DNA of 64,000 bases, taken from Spirosoma aerolatum. GTDB lineage: Bacteria > Bacteroidota > Bacteroidia > Cytophagales > Spirosomataceae. The DNA lies in the NCBI RefSeq assembly GCF_002056795.1, contig NZ_CP020104.1, positions 4,165,001 to 4,229,000 on the forward strand. Reading direction: 5' to 3'. Positions within the stretch are counted from its first letter, which is position 1. Each line of letters starts with the position of its first letter. Under the pieces are notes generated by a model. That model saw only the letters and a program-made list of their open reading frames with translations, had not been told where the DNA came from and ran no database searches. Below, in pieces: positions 17,909 through 28,406 of the stretch. Both the position numbers and the translations under genes were made by a program.

Positions 17909-19252
17909 TTAGACGGTTGCTTCGAGTTGTTCGGGCTGTATTTCGATCGGGCGCAAAATAGGCAGAACCAGATGAATGACCACCAGACCAATCAAATAGG
18001 AACAACTGGCAAAGACAAACATGGGCTTATAGCCGAACGAAGCCACAATGAAACCAGTAGCCGCAGCCATACCCATGCTGATCATACCGCCCATAAATCC
18101 GCCTATGCCGGTAGCCGTAGCGACTGAATTGCCCGGAAATAAGGTTGTCGATAAGGCATACACATTAGTCGACCATCCCTGATGCGCAGCCGTTGCCAGC
18201 GCAAGTAACGCGACTACCCCCGCAAAGCTATGCACCGACGGAATCAGGTAGATGGGCGTAACAGACAAGGCGCAAAGGAGCATGGCTAGCTTGCGGGCTT
18301 TATTTTCGGACCAGCCGTTTTTCATCCAGTACGTTGCCAGCCAGCCGAAGAATACGCTACCTATATCGGACACAACGTAAATGATCAGGAACGGAATCCC
18401 AAAGTTTTTCAGGTCCAGCTTTTGGTCGAGCTGGTTGTTCGTGAGCAGAAAATCGGGAAGCCAGGTCAGGTAAAAGAACCAGACCGGGTCGGCGAAGATT
18501 TTACCAAAACAAAACGCCCAGGTCTGTCGATGGCCAAGCAGCTTTCCCCACGAGTAGCGACTGTTCGATGCAGCTTTTCGGGCAGGTTCCCGTTCTTCGA
18601 AAATATACCCAAATTCCGTTTCAGAGAGCTTCGGCGTGTCTTCAGGTTTCGCATAACTCACCCACCAGATTCCCAGCATCAGCACACCCAGCACAGCCGA
18701 AATAAGGAAAGCGCCACGCCAGCCAAACTGCTGCATCAGAAAAGGAACCAGTAAGGCCGTGGTAATCACCCCCATATTGGACCCCGCATTGAGGATGCCC
18801 GTAGCTGTTGACCGTTCGCGCCTGGGAAACCATTCGGCAATGGCTTTCATCGCCGATGGAAAGTTGGCCGCTTCACCCAGTCCTAACACCGCTCTTACGA
18901 AGGCAAACTGCCCCACCGACGATACAAACCCGGACACGATACTGGCCAGACTCCAGACAGCCATCCCAATCGAGAAACCTTTCTTTGTACCCACCCGGTC
19001 AATGAGCCAGCCAATCAACAGAAATCCAATGGCATAGGTGGCCTTAAAAGCTGAATCGATCAGCCCCATCTGAATCCTGAACTGTTTCAGATGCACATCG
19101 GTCAGCAAGACATCAGGTGCCAGCCCCAACAAGGTTTTCTTAAACCCTTCGTCCGTCATCACGAACGAAAGTACCTGGCGATCAACGTAATTGACGGTAG
19201 TAGCCAGAAAAAGGAGCGCAATAATCCGCCACCGATAATTGGTATGTAGCAA
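17909..19252 (-). CDS. MFS transporter of the anion:cation/hexuronate (ExuT-like) type
   Basis: 447 residues with 12 predicted membrane helices. WRIIALLFLATTVNYVDRQVLSF at the start, the FAFVRAVLGLGEAANFPSAMKAIAEWFPRRERSTATGI segment (given here as one region, residues about 118-155) and the LFPGNSVATATGIGGFMGGM loop are typical of the anion:cation symporter subfamily that includes ExuT and GudP. It probably imports a sugar acid with protons. It lies 54 bp after the phosphodiesterase lipoprotein gene and is probably its operon partner. Confidence 0.85.
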   Translation of the reverse strand: MLHTNYRWRIIALLFLATTVNYVDRQVLSFVMTDEGFKKTLLGLAPDVLLTDVHLKQFRIQMGLIDSAFKATYAIGFLLIGWLIDRVGTKKGFSIGMAVWSLASIVSGFVSSVGQFAFVRAVLGLGEAANFPSAMKAIAEWFPRRERSTATGILNAGSNMGVITTALLVPFLMQQFGWRGAFLISAVLGVLMLGIWWVSYAKPEDTPKLSETEFGYIFEEREPARKAASNSRYSWGKLLGHRQTWAFCFGKIFADPVWFFYLTWLPDFLLTNNQLDQKLDLKNFGIPFLIIYVVSDIGSVFFGWLATYWMKNGWSENKARKLAMLLCALSVTPIYLIPSVHSFAGVVALLALATAAHQGWSTNVYALSTTLFPGNSVATATGIGGFMGGMISMGMAAATGFIVASFGYKPMFVFASCSYLIGLVVIHLVLPILRPIEIQPEQLEATV

Positions 19253-19306
19253 AAGAACTGGCTTGGTTTAGGGTAGTCAATCGTATGGATAAGCTAGTAC
19301 CCGGCT

Positions 19307-20194
19307 TTACTTCCCTGCCGGATACAATACACGCGCCATTTCCAGAGGGCGATCGGTCGACATAATATCAGCTCCATGCTGAACGTAGGTGTTATACACC
19401 TGATTGCCTTTGGCAGCCGCCTGTTTATCGAGATTACCGAGCGTACCGAGGATCGTTGCAATACCTTTCTGATGCAGAAACGAATACAGTTCCGCGTCGG
19501 GTTCTTTCACGCCCACGAAGGCAACCATTCGGTTATCGGGAACGCCTACTTCGCGCAGCCGATCGTATTCAGCCTGGTTCCGAATCGTAACAGAGAGCAT
19601 CAGGTTTGGATCGAGCTGATGAAGTTTGGCCGCATCCTGCGCATTGTAGGTAATTACACAGGCATAGTCGCTCGCTCCCGTCTTATGGATCATATCGACC
19701 ACTTTGGCAAACGATACGTTCCGTTTCACATCGAGCGTAAACCGAACTTTGTTTTTACCCCAGCGTAGTACTTGTTCCAGTGTTGGAATCTTATAGGGTG
19801 TCACCGTACCCATGTTATCTTCCAGACGGTACTGCGCCAGTTCGGCATAGGTTTTATCGATCAGCTTACCCGTACCATTGGTGGTCCGGTCGAGCGTAGC
19901 ATCGTGCATCATCACCATCACACTGTCTTTAGTCAGGTCAATATCACATTCGATGATGGCCGGATGCGCTGACGGACCAATCTGCTGGGCTACATACGCA
20001 AACGATTCGATGCAGTTTTCGGGGTACCCTTTCAAATCGCCACCACCCCGGTGTACGGATATGAGCGGGGCGCGATCCGGCTTATACTGAAAAAAGTCCT
20101 CCGCGCCACTTTTCGACAGATTGGTCGTCGCTTTAGGGGCACAGGCAGTTATACAAAACGCTAACCCTGCCAGAAAAAAATGTTTTGACTGCAT
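19307..20194 (-). CDS. Glycerophosphodiester phosphodiesterase-family lipoprotein
   Basis: 295 residues. The N-terminus is a lipoprotein signal with a lipobox (FCITAC, Cys at about 18). The TIM-barrel GDPD domain follows with the active-site residues: HRGGGDLKGYPENCIESF, the metal-binding pair in ECDIDLTKD, and the second His in MMHDATLDRTTNGTGK. It should cleave glycerophosphodiesters (or related cyclic phosphodiesters) in the periplasm. With the MFS gene just downstream it may feed a product into the cell. Confidence 0.88.
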   Translation of the reverse strand: MQSKHFFLAGLAFCITACAPKATTNLSKSGAEDFFQYKPDRAPLISVHRGGGDLKGYPENCIESFAYVAQQIGPSAHPAIIECDIDLTKDSVMVMMHDATLDRTTNGTGKLIDKTYAELAQYRLEDNMGTVTPYKIPTLEQVLRWGKNKVRFTLDVKRNVSFAKVVDMIHKTGASDYACVITYNAQDAAKLHQLDPNLMLSVTIRNQAEYDRLREVGVPDNRMVAFVGVKEPDAELYSFLHQKGIATILGTLGNLDKQAAAKGNQVYNTYVQHGADIMSTDRPLEMARVLYPAGK

Positions 20195-20290
20195 TTTATT
20201 GAAAACGGCCGGTTTCCTTCAGGATACTACACGTTTACCAAAGGAACCGATCAAATAAGATGTATTGTTGATAAAAACACAAATGTACGT

Positions 20291-20308
20291 TGAATCCAAC
20301 CGGATTCA
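20291..20308. promoter_or_regulatory. Inverted repeat in divergent intergenic region
   Basis: TGAATCC - AACC - GGATTCA is a perfect 7-bp palindrome between the divergent GDPD and flavin oxidoreductase genes. It sits beside a minus-strand TACATTTG (20286-20279) that could be the -7 box of the GDPD gene. An operator role is a guess. Confidence 0.35.
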
Positions 20309-20356
20309 GCATTGGGAACAACGATCGTCCCGCACACATCGCAAGCTTATTCAGTT

Positions 20357-21376
20357 ATGATTCCCTTTTCAATTCTGGATCTATCGCCCATTGTCGCCGG
20401 AAACACGGCTGCTCAGGCATTACGTAATACACTCAATCTGGCGCAACATGCCGAATCGCTGGGCTATAATCGATATTGGCTGGCGGAGCACCATAACATG
20501 CCGGGTGTGGCCAGTGCGGCTACGTCAGTCGTCATTGGCTATGTAGCCGGCGGTACCGAAACGATTCGCGTGGGGTCGGGCGGTATTATGCTACCCAATC
20601 ATTCGCCCCTGGTGATTGCCGAACAATTCGGTACGTTGGAATCACTCTATCCGGGCCGGATTGACCTGGGTCTTGGTCGGGCTCCGGGAGCCGATCAGGC
20701 CACCGCCCGCGCCTTACGACGGGATGCCACTGGCCCCGATACATTCCCGCAGGATGTGGTTGAACTGATGCACTATTTTCAGCCCGACGACTCCAATCAG
20801 TTTGTGCAGGCCGTACCAGGTAATGGACTTAATGTTCCGATCTGGATACTCGGTTCCAGCTTATTTGGTGCTCAACTGGCGGCTATGCTTGGGCTACCCT
20901 ATGCCTTTGCCTCGCATTTTGCGCCGAAAGATCTGATGCATGCCCTGCATGTATACCGTACTCATTTCACCCCATCGGCCCAACTGGATAAACCCTACGC
21001 GATGGTAGCCGCTAATGTAATCGTAGCCGATACCGACCGGGAAGCGGAGCGATTGTTCACTTCGGTTCAACAGCAGTTTTTGTACATACGCCGGGGAAAA
21101 GCCCGCCAAATGCAACCACCTGTCGACGATCTGACTGCCCAATGGGCAGACTATGAACTGGCTGGTATCGAGTCGGTCTTTAAGTATGCATTGGTTGGTT
21201 CACCCAAAACTGTACAACGTCAGCTACGTACTTTTCTGGAGCAAACACAGGCTGATGAGTTCATCCTATCTGCCCCTATTTTTGACCACGAAGCCCGGAA
21301 ACATTCCCTTACCCTGACCGCACAGGTACGCGATGCTCTTGCCACTCAGCCGACCAGGTATATGCCCGTTTCGTAA
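20357..21376 (+). CDS. Luciferase-like (LLM class) flavin-dependent oxidoreductase
   Basis: 339 residues from ATG 20357; the frame is open 45 bp further upstream but the first typical residues are [12 protein letters not shown]. Family marks: [20 protein letters not shown] near the N-terminus, [20 protein letters not shown], and [15 protein letters not shown]. These proteins bind FMN (or F420) and oxidise a substrate with molecular oxygen; the substrate is unknown. It belongs to the subgroup often annotated as MsnO8/YhbW-like. Confidence 0.9.
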   Translation: MIPFSILDLSPIVAGNTAAQALRNTLNLAQHAESLGYNRYWLAEHHNMPGVASAATSVVIGYVAGGTETIRVGSGGIMLPNHSPLVIAEQFGTLESLYPGRIDLGLGRAPGADQATARALRRDATGPDTFPQDVVELMHYFQPDDSNQFVQAVPGNGLNVPIWILGSSLFGAQLAAMLGLPYAFASHFAPKDLMHALHVYRTHFTPSAQLDKPYAMVAANVIVADTDREAERLFTSVQQQFLYIRRGKARQMQPPVDDLTAQWADYELAGIESVFKYALVGSPKTVQRQLRTFLEQTQADEFILSAPIFDHEARKHSLTLTAQVRDALATQPTRYMPVS

Positions 21377-21383
21377 GTTTTTG

Positions 21384-21391
21384 TATATTTG
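21384..21391 (+). promoter_or_regulatory. -7 box before the first Uma2 gene
   Basis: TATATTTG matches TAnnTTTG and lies 16 bp before the start at 21408. No clear -33 TTG is seen at the right distance. Confidence 0.4.
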
Positions 21392-21407
21392 CTTAAAGCC
21401 AAACGCC

Positions 21408-21950
21408 ATGATACAAGCGTCGAACCCAACACTTCCTCAAACGCTCGAAGCCTTTTTAGATTGGGAGCCCGGTGATGGCTTCAAGTATGAATGGAACAAT
21501 GGGGAAATTATTCAGTCTTCAGGTATGAAGAAAAAGCAGTATTTTATTTATAACGTTCTGAGTAAGCTATTCTTCGAAAAGGGATACCATCAGCAAGGAA
21601 TGCTCATGGCAGAACCCGACGTGATGCTTACAGCTTTCCAGATGCGCCATCCCGATATTGCTTATTTTACAGATTCGCAAATACAGCGAGGTCGAAATGG
21701 CGAGGATGTTATCCCGGCTTTTGTGATCGAAGTATTATCTGAAACGGATCAGGCATATCGAATTGAAGAAAAGATCGCTGAATATTTTAAAGCGGGGGTA
21801 CAGGTCATCTGGAACATACTTCCAGAACAGGAAGTGGTGTACGTTTATACTTCCCGCAAACAGGTAACCATTTGTCTGGACGACGATATCTGTTCAGCAG
21901 CCCCTGTTCTGCCTGACTTCACGATTCCTGTAAATACATTGTTCGCCTAG
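21408..21950 (+). CDS. Uma2-family (DUF820) putative endonuclease
   Basis: 180 residues starting at ATG 21408. The PD-(D/E)XK-like fold of Uma2 is visible: FKYEWNNGEIIQSSG, MAEPDVMLTAFQMRHPDIAYF (family Asp in PDI) and FVIEVLSETDQAYRIEEKIAEYFKAGV (catalytic E and, further on, K). Uma2 proteins are abundant in cyanobacteria and Cytophagales; the cellular role is unknown. A second Uma2 gene lies at 33976. Confidence 0.83.
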   Translation: MIQASNPTLPQTLEAFLDWEPGDGFKYEWNNGEIIQSSGMKKKQYFIYNVLSKLFFEKGYHQQGMLMAEPDVMLTAFQMRHPDIAYFTDSQIQRGRNGEDVIPAFVIEVLSETDQAYRIEEKIAEYFKAGVQVIWNILPEQEVVYVYTSRKQVTICLDDDICSAAPVLPDFTIPVNTLFA

Positions 21951-21961
21951 CTTAACGATTC

Positions 21962-22006
21962 ATAACTTAAAAAGGGCGGTTCAGTGAACCGCCCTTTTTA
22001 AGTTAT
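21962..22006. terminator. Perfect 22-bp bidirectional terminator
   Basis: 21962-21983 pairs perfectly with 21985-22006 around a single-base centre; the core AAAAAGGGCGGTTCA/TGAACCGCCCTTTTT has A- and T-runs on both sides. Serves the convergent Uma2 and leuS genes; its 3' side overlaps the leuS stop. Confidence 0.9.
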
Positions 22007-24816
22007 ATCACCACATTTACGATGCGTTTGGGAACGACGACGACTTTCTTCGGCGACTTTCCATCCAGCCACTTCTGAACAATCTCATCAGCCAGTACTT
22101 CCTTCTCGATCTCGGTTGGTGCGCGATCCAGCGAGAAACTGATCGTGGTACGCACTTTCCCGTTGATCTGAATCGGATATTCGAAGGCATCTTCTACCAG
22201 ATAAGCCGGGTTAAATGTCGGGAATTTCGCTTTCGAAATGGTGCCGGGTTCGTTGCCCAGCGCAGCCCACAACTCTTCCGTAATGTGTGGCGCATAAGAC
22301 GACAAAATCAGCACCAAATCCTGCAAAATGGCTCGTTTATGGCAATTTAACGCTGTTAACTCATTTACGCAGACCATAAACGCACTGACCGAAGTATTGA
22401 ACGAATACAAATCAATGTCCCCTTCGGCCTTCTGAATCGTCTTGTGCAGAATCTTCAGCTCGGCAGGGGTAGGCTGTTCATCGGTTACCAGCCAAGTGCT
22501 GCTCCCATCGGTGTTATCCTTATAAAACAACCGCCAGAACTTACGGATAAACCGATATACCCCGTCAATACCGTTCGTATTCCAAGGTTTCGCCTGCTCC
22601 AGTGGCCCCAGGAACATTTCATACAGCCGAAGAACATCTGCACCGTATTTTTCAACAATCATGTCGGGATTGACAACGTTGAATTTCGACTTCGACATTT
22701 TTTCAACCTCAGCCCCAACAGTGTAACGACCATCAGGTTCAGTGATAAACTCAGCGTTCTCGGTTAAATCGGGCCGGGCCGCTTTGAAGGCATCAAGATC
22801 CAAGACGTCGTTTTCAACAATATTCACATCGGCATGCAAAGGCGTCACGTCCTGGCCATTAATTTGATTCAACGAAACAAAAACCGGAGCAATCCCCTCC
22901 TGTCCAGTACCTTTCACCCGGTACACAAAATTCGACCGGCCCTGAATCATGCCCTGGTTAATCAGTTTTTTGAACGGTTCTTCCTGCGGTACATAGCCTC
23001 GGTCTTTCAGGAACTTGTTCCAGAAACGGCTATACAGCAGATGTCCCGTCGCATGTTCGGTACCCCCGATGTACAGGTCAACATTTTGCCAGTAGTTGAT
23101 GGCCTCTTTGCTGGCAAAGGCCGTGTCGTTGTTCGGGTCCATGTAGCGGTACCAGTACCATGATGAACCAGCCCAGCCCGGCATAGTGCTCAACTCATAT
23201 TCGTACTGGCCCTTGTATTTCCAACCCTCCGCACGGCCTAGGGGTGGTTCGCCCGTTTCAGTGGGCAGGTATTTGTCAATAGCAGGCAATTCCAGCGGAA
23301 GATCGCTTTCATCGATTAGATAGGGCAACCCACCTTTGAAATACACAGGTACAGGTTCACCCCAGTAGCGCTGACGGCTGAATACGGCATCCCGCATCCG
23401 ATAATTGACCTTCCCACGACCCAATCCACGCTCTTCCAGCCAGGCAATCAAGGTGGCTGTTGCCTCTTTATAAGTCATACCGTTGATGATGCCTGAGTTG
23501 ATATAATGGCCTTCCTTTGTATTGTCGGCCTGTTTATCGATGTCTTTCTGTGCATCCAGAATGGGTATGATCGGCAACCCGAAGTGGGTGGCAAAGTTCC
23601 AGTCGCGCTGATCGCCCGACGGTACCGCCATCACAGCCCCCGTACCGTATCCGGCCAGTACATAATCGGCCAGGTAGATAGGTACCTTTTCTCCATTGAA
23701 CGGATTGATACAGTAACTACCCGTAAATACCCCCGAAATAACCTTCGTCTCGGCCATACGATCCCGCTCAGAACGCATTTTGGCGGCATTGACATAAGCT
23801 TCTACAGCTTCATGCTGTTCAGGTGTTGTCAACTGAGTCACCAGTTCATGTTCGGGTGCCAATACCATAAAGGTTACCCCATAAATGGTATCCACGCGGG
23901 TGGTGAACACTTCGATATAGTCGTTAGGTGTACTCGCTACTGGAAATTTCACACTGGCGCCTACGCTCTTACCGATCCAGTTGCGTTGCTGTTCTTTCAG
24001 CGATTCGGTCCAGTCGATGGTGTCCAGGCCGGTCAGCAAGCGATCAGCATAAGCCGTAATCCGCATCATCCACTGACGCATCAATTTCTGCTCGACCGGA
24101 TAGCCACCCCGCTCCGACACACCGTCTTTCACCTCATCGTTGGCCAGCACGGTTCCTAATGCCGGACACCAGTTAACGACAGCATCAGCCAGGTAGGTCA
24201 GGCGGTATTTCAGGGTAATTTTATACGACTCTTCTGCCGACATCGCATTCCATTCGGCGGCTGTAAACGTCGGAGTGTCGTCGTCACAAACGGCGTTGAC
24301 ATCCGTAGTCCCGTTGGTGGCAAATTTTTCCAGCAGCGTTTCAATGGGTTCCGCGCGGTCGGTATCGCGGTTGTACCACGACCGAAACAACTCCATGAAA
24401 ATCCACTGCGTCCATTTGTAATAGGCCGGATCGGACGTGCGAACCTCCCGGCTCCAGTCGAAGCTAAAGCCAATATTTTTTAATTGCTCGATATACCGAA
24501 CGCGGTTTTGCTCGGTGGTGATGGCCGGATGCTGTCCGGTCTGAATGGCATACTGTTCGGCCGGAAGCCCAAACGAGTCGAAACCCATTGGGTGTAGGAC
24601 ATTAAACCCTTTCAGTCGCTTATACCGCGCCACAATATCCGACGCAATGTAGCCAAGGGGGTGACCAACGTGTAATCCGGCTCCTGATGGATACGGAAAC
24701 ATATCGAGCACATAGTATTTTGGCTTGTCGGTATTGGCTTCGGGCTGGTAGGTCTGGTGTTCGTCCCAAAACCGTTGCCATTTTTGTTCGGTTTCGCGGT
24801 GATTGTAGTCGGCCAT
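22003..24816 (-). CDS. leuS: Leucyl-tRNA synthetase
   Basis: 937 residues, a class I synthetase charging tRNA-Leu. The HIGH-type motif is [16 protein letters not shown] near residue 45, the KMSKS motif is [14 protein letters not shown] in the second half, and the large CP1 editing domain with [18 protein letters not shown] and the [15 protein letters not shown] core lies between them. The start ATG at 24816 gives [14 protein letters not shown], normal for the family. The leader (24817-24900) contains two small GC-rich hairpins and a minus-strand TATTTTTG box (24901-24894). Confidence 0.98.
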   Translation of the reverse strand: MADYNHRETEQKWQRFWDEHQTYQPEANTDKPKYYVLDMFPYPSGAGLHVGHPLGYIASDIVARYKRLKGFNVLHPMGFDSFGLPAEQYAIQTGQHPAITTEQNRVRYIEQLKNIGFSFDWSREVRTSDPAYYKWTQWIFMELFRSWYNRDTDRAEPIETLLEKFATNGTTDVNAVCDDDTPTFTAAEWNAMSAEESYKITLKYRLTYLADAVVNWCPALGTVLANDEVKDGVSERGGYPVEQKLMRQWMMRITAYADRLLTGLDTIDWTESLKEQQRNWIGKSVGASVKFPVASTPNDYIEVFTTRVDTIYGVTFMVLAPEHELVTQLTTPEQHEAVEAYVNAAKMRSERDRMAETKVISGVFTGSYCINPFNGEKVPIYLADYVLAGYGTGAVMAVPSGDQRDWNFATHFGLPIIPILDAQKDIDKQADNTKEGHYINSGIINGMTYKEATATLIAWLEERGLGRGKVNYRMRDAVFSRQRYWGEPVPVYFKGGLPYLIDESDLPLELPAIDKYLPTETGEPPLGRAEGWKYKGQYEYELSTMPGWAGSSWYWYRYMDPNNDTAFASKEAINYWQNVDLYIGGTEHATGHLLYSRFWNKFLKDRGYVPQEEPFKKLINQGMIQGRSNFVYRVKGTGQEGIAPVFVSLNQINGQDVTPLHADVNIVENDVLDLDAFKAARPDLTENAEFITEPDGRYTVGAEVEKMSKSKFNVVNPDMIVEKYGADVLRLYEMFLGPLEQAKPWNTNGIDGVYRFIRKFWRLFYKDNTDGSSTWLVTDEQPTPAELKILHKTIQKAEGDIDLYSFNTSVSAFMVCVNELTALNCHKRAILQDLVLILSSYAPHITEELWAALGNEPGTISKAKFPTFNPAYLVEDAFEYPIQINGKVRTTISFSLDRAPTEIEKEVLADEIVQKWLDGKSPKKVVVVPKRIVNVVI

Positions 24817-24957
24817 AATGGTAACGCGGCAGGAAAGCCGCTAACGATAGCAAAAGATTCGTCGGCTTTTCAGCCGCACAACTTGATTTCTTGCAAAAAT
24901 AGCCGTTTGCAAGCACTTTTGTCTATCGCTTGTGTCGATGAATGCATAAACTTCCTG

Positions 24958-26808
24958 ATGAATCGCGTCCGTCCGTCTGTTTCTTCTGCCCTAACCAAGT
25001 CATCCGTAGCATCCACAGATCCATTCTATTGGCTGTGGCTGATTGGTTTAGGGGTACTGACAACTCTACTGGGCTGCGGCATCATTGGCGACTTTAGCCA
25101 TCCCCTCTCCGATGGGAACGATACGGACCAGTTTGAATACGTGGGTTATTTTTTCACGAAGAACCTGTCGTTCAATCCTTTTCCGCATCTGAATCTGGTC
25201 AACACCCAAACGTTTTATCCGTATGGTACAAATCAGGTTTTTCTGGATTGGGGATTTGAGCGCGATTACTGGTATCGGGCCTGCTACCTACTCCTGAATG
25301 GACCGGGGCCCTATCTTCAATCCTATTACCTATATACGCTGCTGGTAGCGGCTATTGGTACGTTTCTATTGCTGGAGCCCCGATTTGGCCGATTCAAAAG
25401 CTTTGTTGCTGGGTTGATCGTATCGATATTTAACTTTTACGCCATCTATAAATTCCCTGTTCACATGAACGTAGGGGTGGGCCACTGGACAACGCTGTGC
25501 ATGGTAGCCACTTATCGGCTGCTGTACGATACGGTCGAACAAAAACCCATTACGTTATCTTTTGTGCTGGTTTGGATATGGCTGCATGTGCAGGTATTGA
25601 GCCAGGAACTTGGTTACGTAGCTGGCTTCGCCCTGACATTCACTACGCTGGCCGTTCCGTTCATCGCCCTAGCTTTATTCCGAAATTCCCGTCAATCAAC
25701 GACAAAACAAGACGAACCTATACGCTGGTTTACTCTCCTGACCAGCTATGTACAGGAACAGTGGCGGCATTACAAACGGGATATTGTGTACGGGTTGGTA
25801 CTCATCAGCATCAGTCTTTATCTGTACTTACCACTTACCTTACAGATCGCATTTACGGCCTGGGAATTTGACTTTGGCGCTGTTCCCGAAATCCGGGCCT
25901 GGTCGCATCCGCTTCGCCTGTTGATTCCCCATTTACCGGGTTTACATACCTATGCTCTTCCCTATCACCGATGGTTTAAGGACGCTTTCGAAAGCTACGC
26001 GCAAGGCAGTCCAGGCCTTTATCTGATTCTAGCAGGAAGCATCGGTTTCTGGCAAATGCGTCATCGTATTACGCTCTGGCTACCAATTGCCGTTATGCTG
26101 GTTTTATGCCTGCTATACCATCCGGTCCTTATTCCCACGCTAAAAGTTTTCCCCTGGTTCAGCTTTAACCGACATGGCGGCAGAGCCAGCCTGATCTATC
26201 CCGTTCTCTTTTGCCTGCTGGCTATACCCATCAAATGGCCACAGTACTTATCCAAACAATTCCTACTTTTTTTGGTAATAGGCTTGATGCTCATTGAATG
26301 GGTTACGGGTTATTATCCGCGCTATCGATACCCAAGCCATGTTATCTCCGATCAGGTGTTACAGTACTGCAACGTAGTTCGTCGGCAACCAGGGGTAGCT
26401 GTACTCGACTGGCCTTTCTGTGCCATAGGAGCCAACGGACCGGGCGGCCCCGAGGGGCTTTGCCCCTATTATGACCAGCAAAATGCGGTATTTACGTTCC
26501 GGCGATTTTACGATAAATATGGTGTTGGGCAGTATTTTGGCCGATTACACCCCGATCAAATTCAGCCTTTCCTGCGGGATGGCTGGCCCCGGCTCCTGAC
26601 TCCAAGCCGACGTTTTACCGAACAAGACTGGCAATTTTTCGATAATTTCCTCCAAAAGAACCTCTTCGCCGGAATAAACCTGTATCCTGATTTACTGACC
26701 TCTGATCAGGTTGCTCAATTCTACCAGCGATATGGACAACCCATCGCCAGAACGCATTTTCCCATTGCCGGACAGGTTGTTTTTCTACCCATTCAACCCA
26801 AAAAATAG
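24958..26808 (+). CDS. Large multi-spanning membrane protein, glycosyltransferase-like
   Basis: 616 residues. A longer frame reaches back into the start of leuS, but ATG 24958 (MNRVRPSVSS) leaves the divergent leader free and is preferred. About ten hydrophobic helices are seen between residues 28 and 465, with a first periplasmic loop holding DGNDTDQFEYVGYFF and a soluble C-terminal part (about 470-616) with CAIGANGPGGPEGLCPYY. The layout resembles GT-C-type lipid-linked glycosyltransferases or related DUF6311-like proteins, but I see no decisive motif. It is monocistronic. Confidence 0.7.
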   Translation: MNRVRPSVSSALTKSSVASTDPFYWLWLIGLGVLTTLLGCGIIGDFSHPLSDGNDTDQFEYVGYFFTKNLSFNPFPHLNLVNTQTFYPYGTNQVFLDWGFERDYWYRACYLLLNGPGPYLQSYYLYTLLVAAIGTFLLLEPRFGRFKSFVAGLIVSIFNFYAIYKFPVHMNVGVGHWTTLCMVATYRLLYDTVEQKPITLSFVLVWIWLHVQVLSQELGYVAGFALTFTTLAVPFIALALFRNSRQSTTKQDEPIRWFTLLTSYVQEQWRHYKRDIVYGLVLISISLYLYLPLTLQIAFTAWEFDFGAVPEIRAWSHPLRLLIPHLPGLHTYALPYHRWFKDAFESYAQGSPGLYLILAGSIGFWQMRHRITLWLPIAVMLVLCLLYHPVLIPTLKVFPWFSFNRHGGRASLIYPVLFCLLAIPIKWPQYLSKQFLLFLVIGLMLIEWVTGYYPRYRYPSHVISDQVLQYCNVVRRQPGVAVLDWPFCAIGANGPGGPEGLCPYYDQQNAVFTFRRFYDKYGVGQYFGRLHPDQIQPFLRDGWPRLLTPSRRFTEQDWQFFDNFLQKNLFAGINLYPDLLTSDQVAQFYQRYGQPIARTHFPIAGQVVFLPIQPKK

Positions 26809-26957
26809 TCTACCCAAAAGCAAGAGTTGCAACGGCCATTTCGTTTTATACGTATAGCCGATAAAGTGGACTTGATGCTCGATCATCGTTCACCCATATC
26901 CACGGCGATTCTTCTATTCTATGGCCTAACGTTCTACGATTCAGCTTTTTCCTAATC

Positions 26958-26965
26958 TATCTTCG
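26958..26965 (+). promoter_or_regulatory. Possible -7 box of the subtilase gene
   Basis: TATCTTCG, one base off TAnnTTTG, ends 6 bp before the ATG at 26972. Weak. Confidence 0.3.
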
Positions 26966-26971
26966 TACGTT

Positions 26972-28171
26972 ATGCGACGTTTTTTCCCGCTCGCGACACT
27001 TATCAACGTCGCCGTGACCGGTATCGGTTTGTTTGGCTGTCAGGCCGATAGTAGCGTAGAGCCTACCAGTATTTCGGCCGACTGTCTGGTCAAAGCTTCA
27101 TCCAATAGTGGGGTTGCCATTGCTGGTTCATACATCGTTACCTATCAGCCAACTCAAACGCTGTCAGGAGTAGCTGGTGCCCGAGTAGCAGCAACCGAAG
27201 CCCGCTTCGAACAACTCCTGGACGATTATCAGATTGCCGACACAAAGGCCGATGTTTTAGTATCTGATGAACAAACCAGCTTTCTGGCCCACCTCACCGA
27301 GAGCGAATCTGAGCAATTAAGCCAGGATCCCGATGTACTGATGATAGAGCCCGACCGGATTATGTCGATCTGTAGTTGTGTGGATGTAGCCACTACGTCG
27401 ACATTATCCTGGAATATCAAGCAGACTGGCTACGGACGGGGCGATTTACAAACCGACAAAACTGTCTGGATTATCGACACCGGCATCGACCTCGACCATC
27501 CGGATTTGAATGTAGATGTCAATCGAAGCAAATCCTTCGTTAGCGGCAATACCTCCGCCGATGACGAAAATGGACATGGTACGCACGTAGCAGGCATCAT
27601 CGGTGCCAAAAACAATAGCATTGGTGTAACGGGGATTGCTTCTGGTGCTACGCTTGTTGCCCTTCGCGTCTTAGACGATGAAGGCGAAGGCCGCCTTTCC
27701 GGCATTATTCAGGCCATCAATTATGTAGCGCAAAATGGAAAATCGGGCGATGTAGTCAATCTGAGTCTGGGCGGAGAAAGTACGTCATCGACACTCGATG
27801 CCGCCATAACCCGAGCAGCTAATCTGGGCATTCTGTTTGCCATAGCAGCTGGCAACGACGGCAAAGATGCCAATAACTACTCACCGTCGCGAGTTAATCA
27901 CGCCAATGTATTTACTGTATCGGCGATGGACAGTAAAAATCAGTTTGCTTCCTTCTCGAATTTTGGCACCAGTGTAGATGTCTGTGCCTACGGGGTACGA
28001 ATCAAGTCAACCTATAAAAATGCCGCTTACGCTACGTTAAGTGGTACATCCATGGCCGCACCACACGTAGCGGGCTTACTGTACATTCGGGGCGCAAACC
28101 TGCCTACTCACGGCACCGTTACGGGCGATCCAGATGGCAAAGCTGACCCAATGGCGGGTGAAGGCAACTAA
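26972..28171 (+). CDS. Subtilisin-like (S8) serine protease lipoprotein
   Basis: 399 residues. A lipobox (GLFGC, Cys23) ends the signal sequence, so the protease is anchored to a membrane. Residues about 50-130 are an inhibitor I9 propeptide (AGSYIVTYQP ... LMIEPDR). The catalytic domain has D169 (WIIDTGIDLDHPDL), H202 (NGHGTHVAG), oxyanion N295 (AIAAGNDG) and S360 (LSGTSMAAPHVAG). All residues are present, so the enzyme should be active after removal of the propeptide. No C-terminal sorting domain (such as T9SS CTD) is seen. Confidence 0.95.
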   Translation: MRRFFPLATLINVAVTGIGLFGCQADSSVEPTSISADCLVKASSNSGVAIAGSYIVTYQPTQTLSGVAGARVAATEARFEQLLDDYQIADTKADVLVSDEQTSFLAHLTESESEQLSQDPDVLMIEPDRIMSICSCVDVATTSTLSWNIKQTGYGRGDLQTDKTVWIIDTGIDLDHPDLNVDVNRSKSFVSGNTSADDENGHGTHVAGIIGAKNNSIGVTGIASGATLVALRVLDDEGEGRLSGIIQAINYVAQNGKSGDVVNLSLGGESTSSTLDAAITRAANLGILFAIAAGNDGKDANNYSPSRVNHANVFTVSAMDSKNQFASFSNFGTSVDVCAYGVRIKSTYKNAAYATLSGTSMAAPHVAGLLYIRGANLPTHGTVTGDPDGKADPMAGEGN

Positions 28172-28217
28172 TCCTCTTTATATCAGTCTGGCATACGGTA
28201 TTCAGCTAAAAAGGTAA

Positions 28218-28254
28218 CGATTGGGCATCGTCAAGAATGACGCCCAATCGTTTT
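28218..28254 (+). terminator. Terminator of the subtilase gene
   Basis: CGATTGGGC (28218-28226) pairs with GCCCAATCG (28242-28250), with an inner GTCA/TGAC, then TTTTC. Confidence 0.85.
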
Positions 28255-28255
28255 C

Positions 28256-28287
28256 TTGCAACTTTCCGCATTCATACTGTATCTTTG
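28256..28287 (+). promoter_or_regulatory. Bacteroidota-type promoter of a short transcript
   Basis: TTG at 28256-28258 and TATCTTTG at 28280-28287 with 21 bp between. It starts only a few bases after the upstream terminator. Confidence 0.6.
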
Positions 28288-28293
28288 TGGCAC

Positions 28294-28364
28294 TTTCAAG
28301 TCTTGTCTGACGTTACAAACTCGAAAATCATTTGAAAAAAGCGGCACGTGGATGTGCCGTTTTT
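28294..28364 (+). ncRNA. Candidate ~70-nt small RNA or attenuated leader
   Basis: From the promoter above, transcription would begin near 28294 and meet a terminator at 28342-28364 (CGGCAC, 6-nt loop, GTGCCG, then five T). The unit is about 70 nt long and lies 43 bp before the TauE-type gene that opens the sulfur-assimilation run. It may be an independent small RNA or a regulated leader. I could not match it to a known riboswitch; in particular the SAM-I core is not visible. Confidence 0.45.
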
Positions 28365-28406
28365 CATAAATACATTACTCCATTAATTCGATAGGTTTTA
28401 TACTGT

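Noticed and set aside
23506..24159. 217-codon ORF antisense to leuS
   Set aside because: leuS motifs are certain on the other strand; the antisense product has no domain.
24817..24900. T-box-like regulation of leuS
   Set aside because: There are small hairpins in the leader, but no T-box sequence; the class is not expected in Bacteroidota.
24757..24957. Upstream extension of the membrane protein at 24958
   Set aside because: It overlaps the leuS start and leader in antisense and lacks a conserved or hydrophobic sequence expected for the family.
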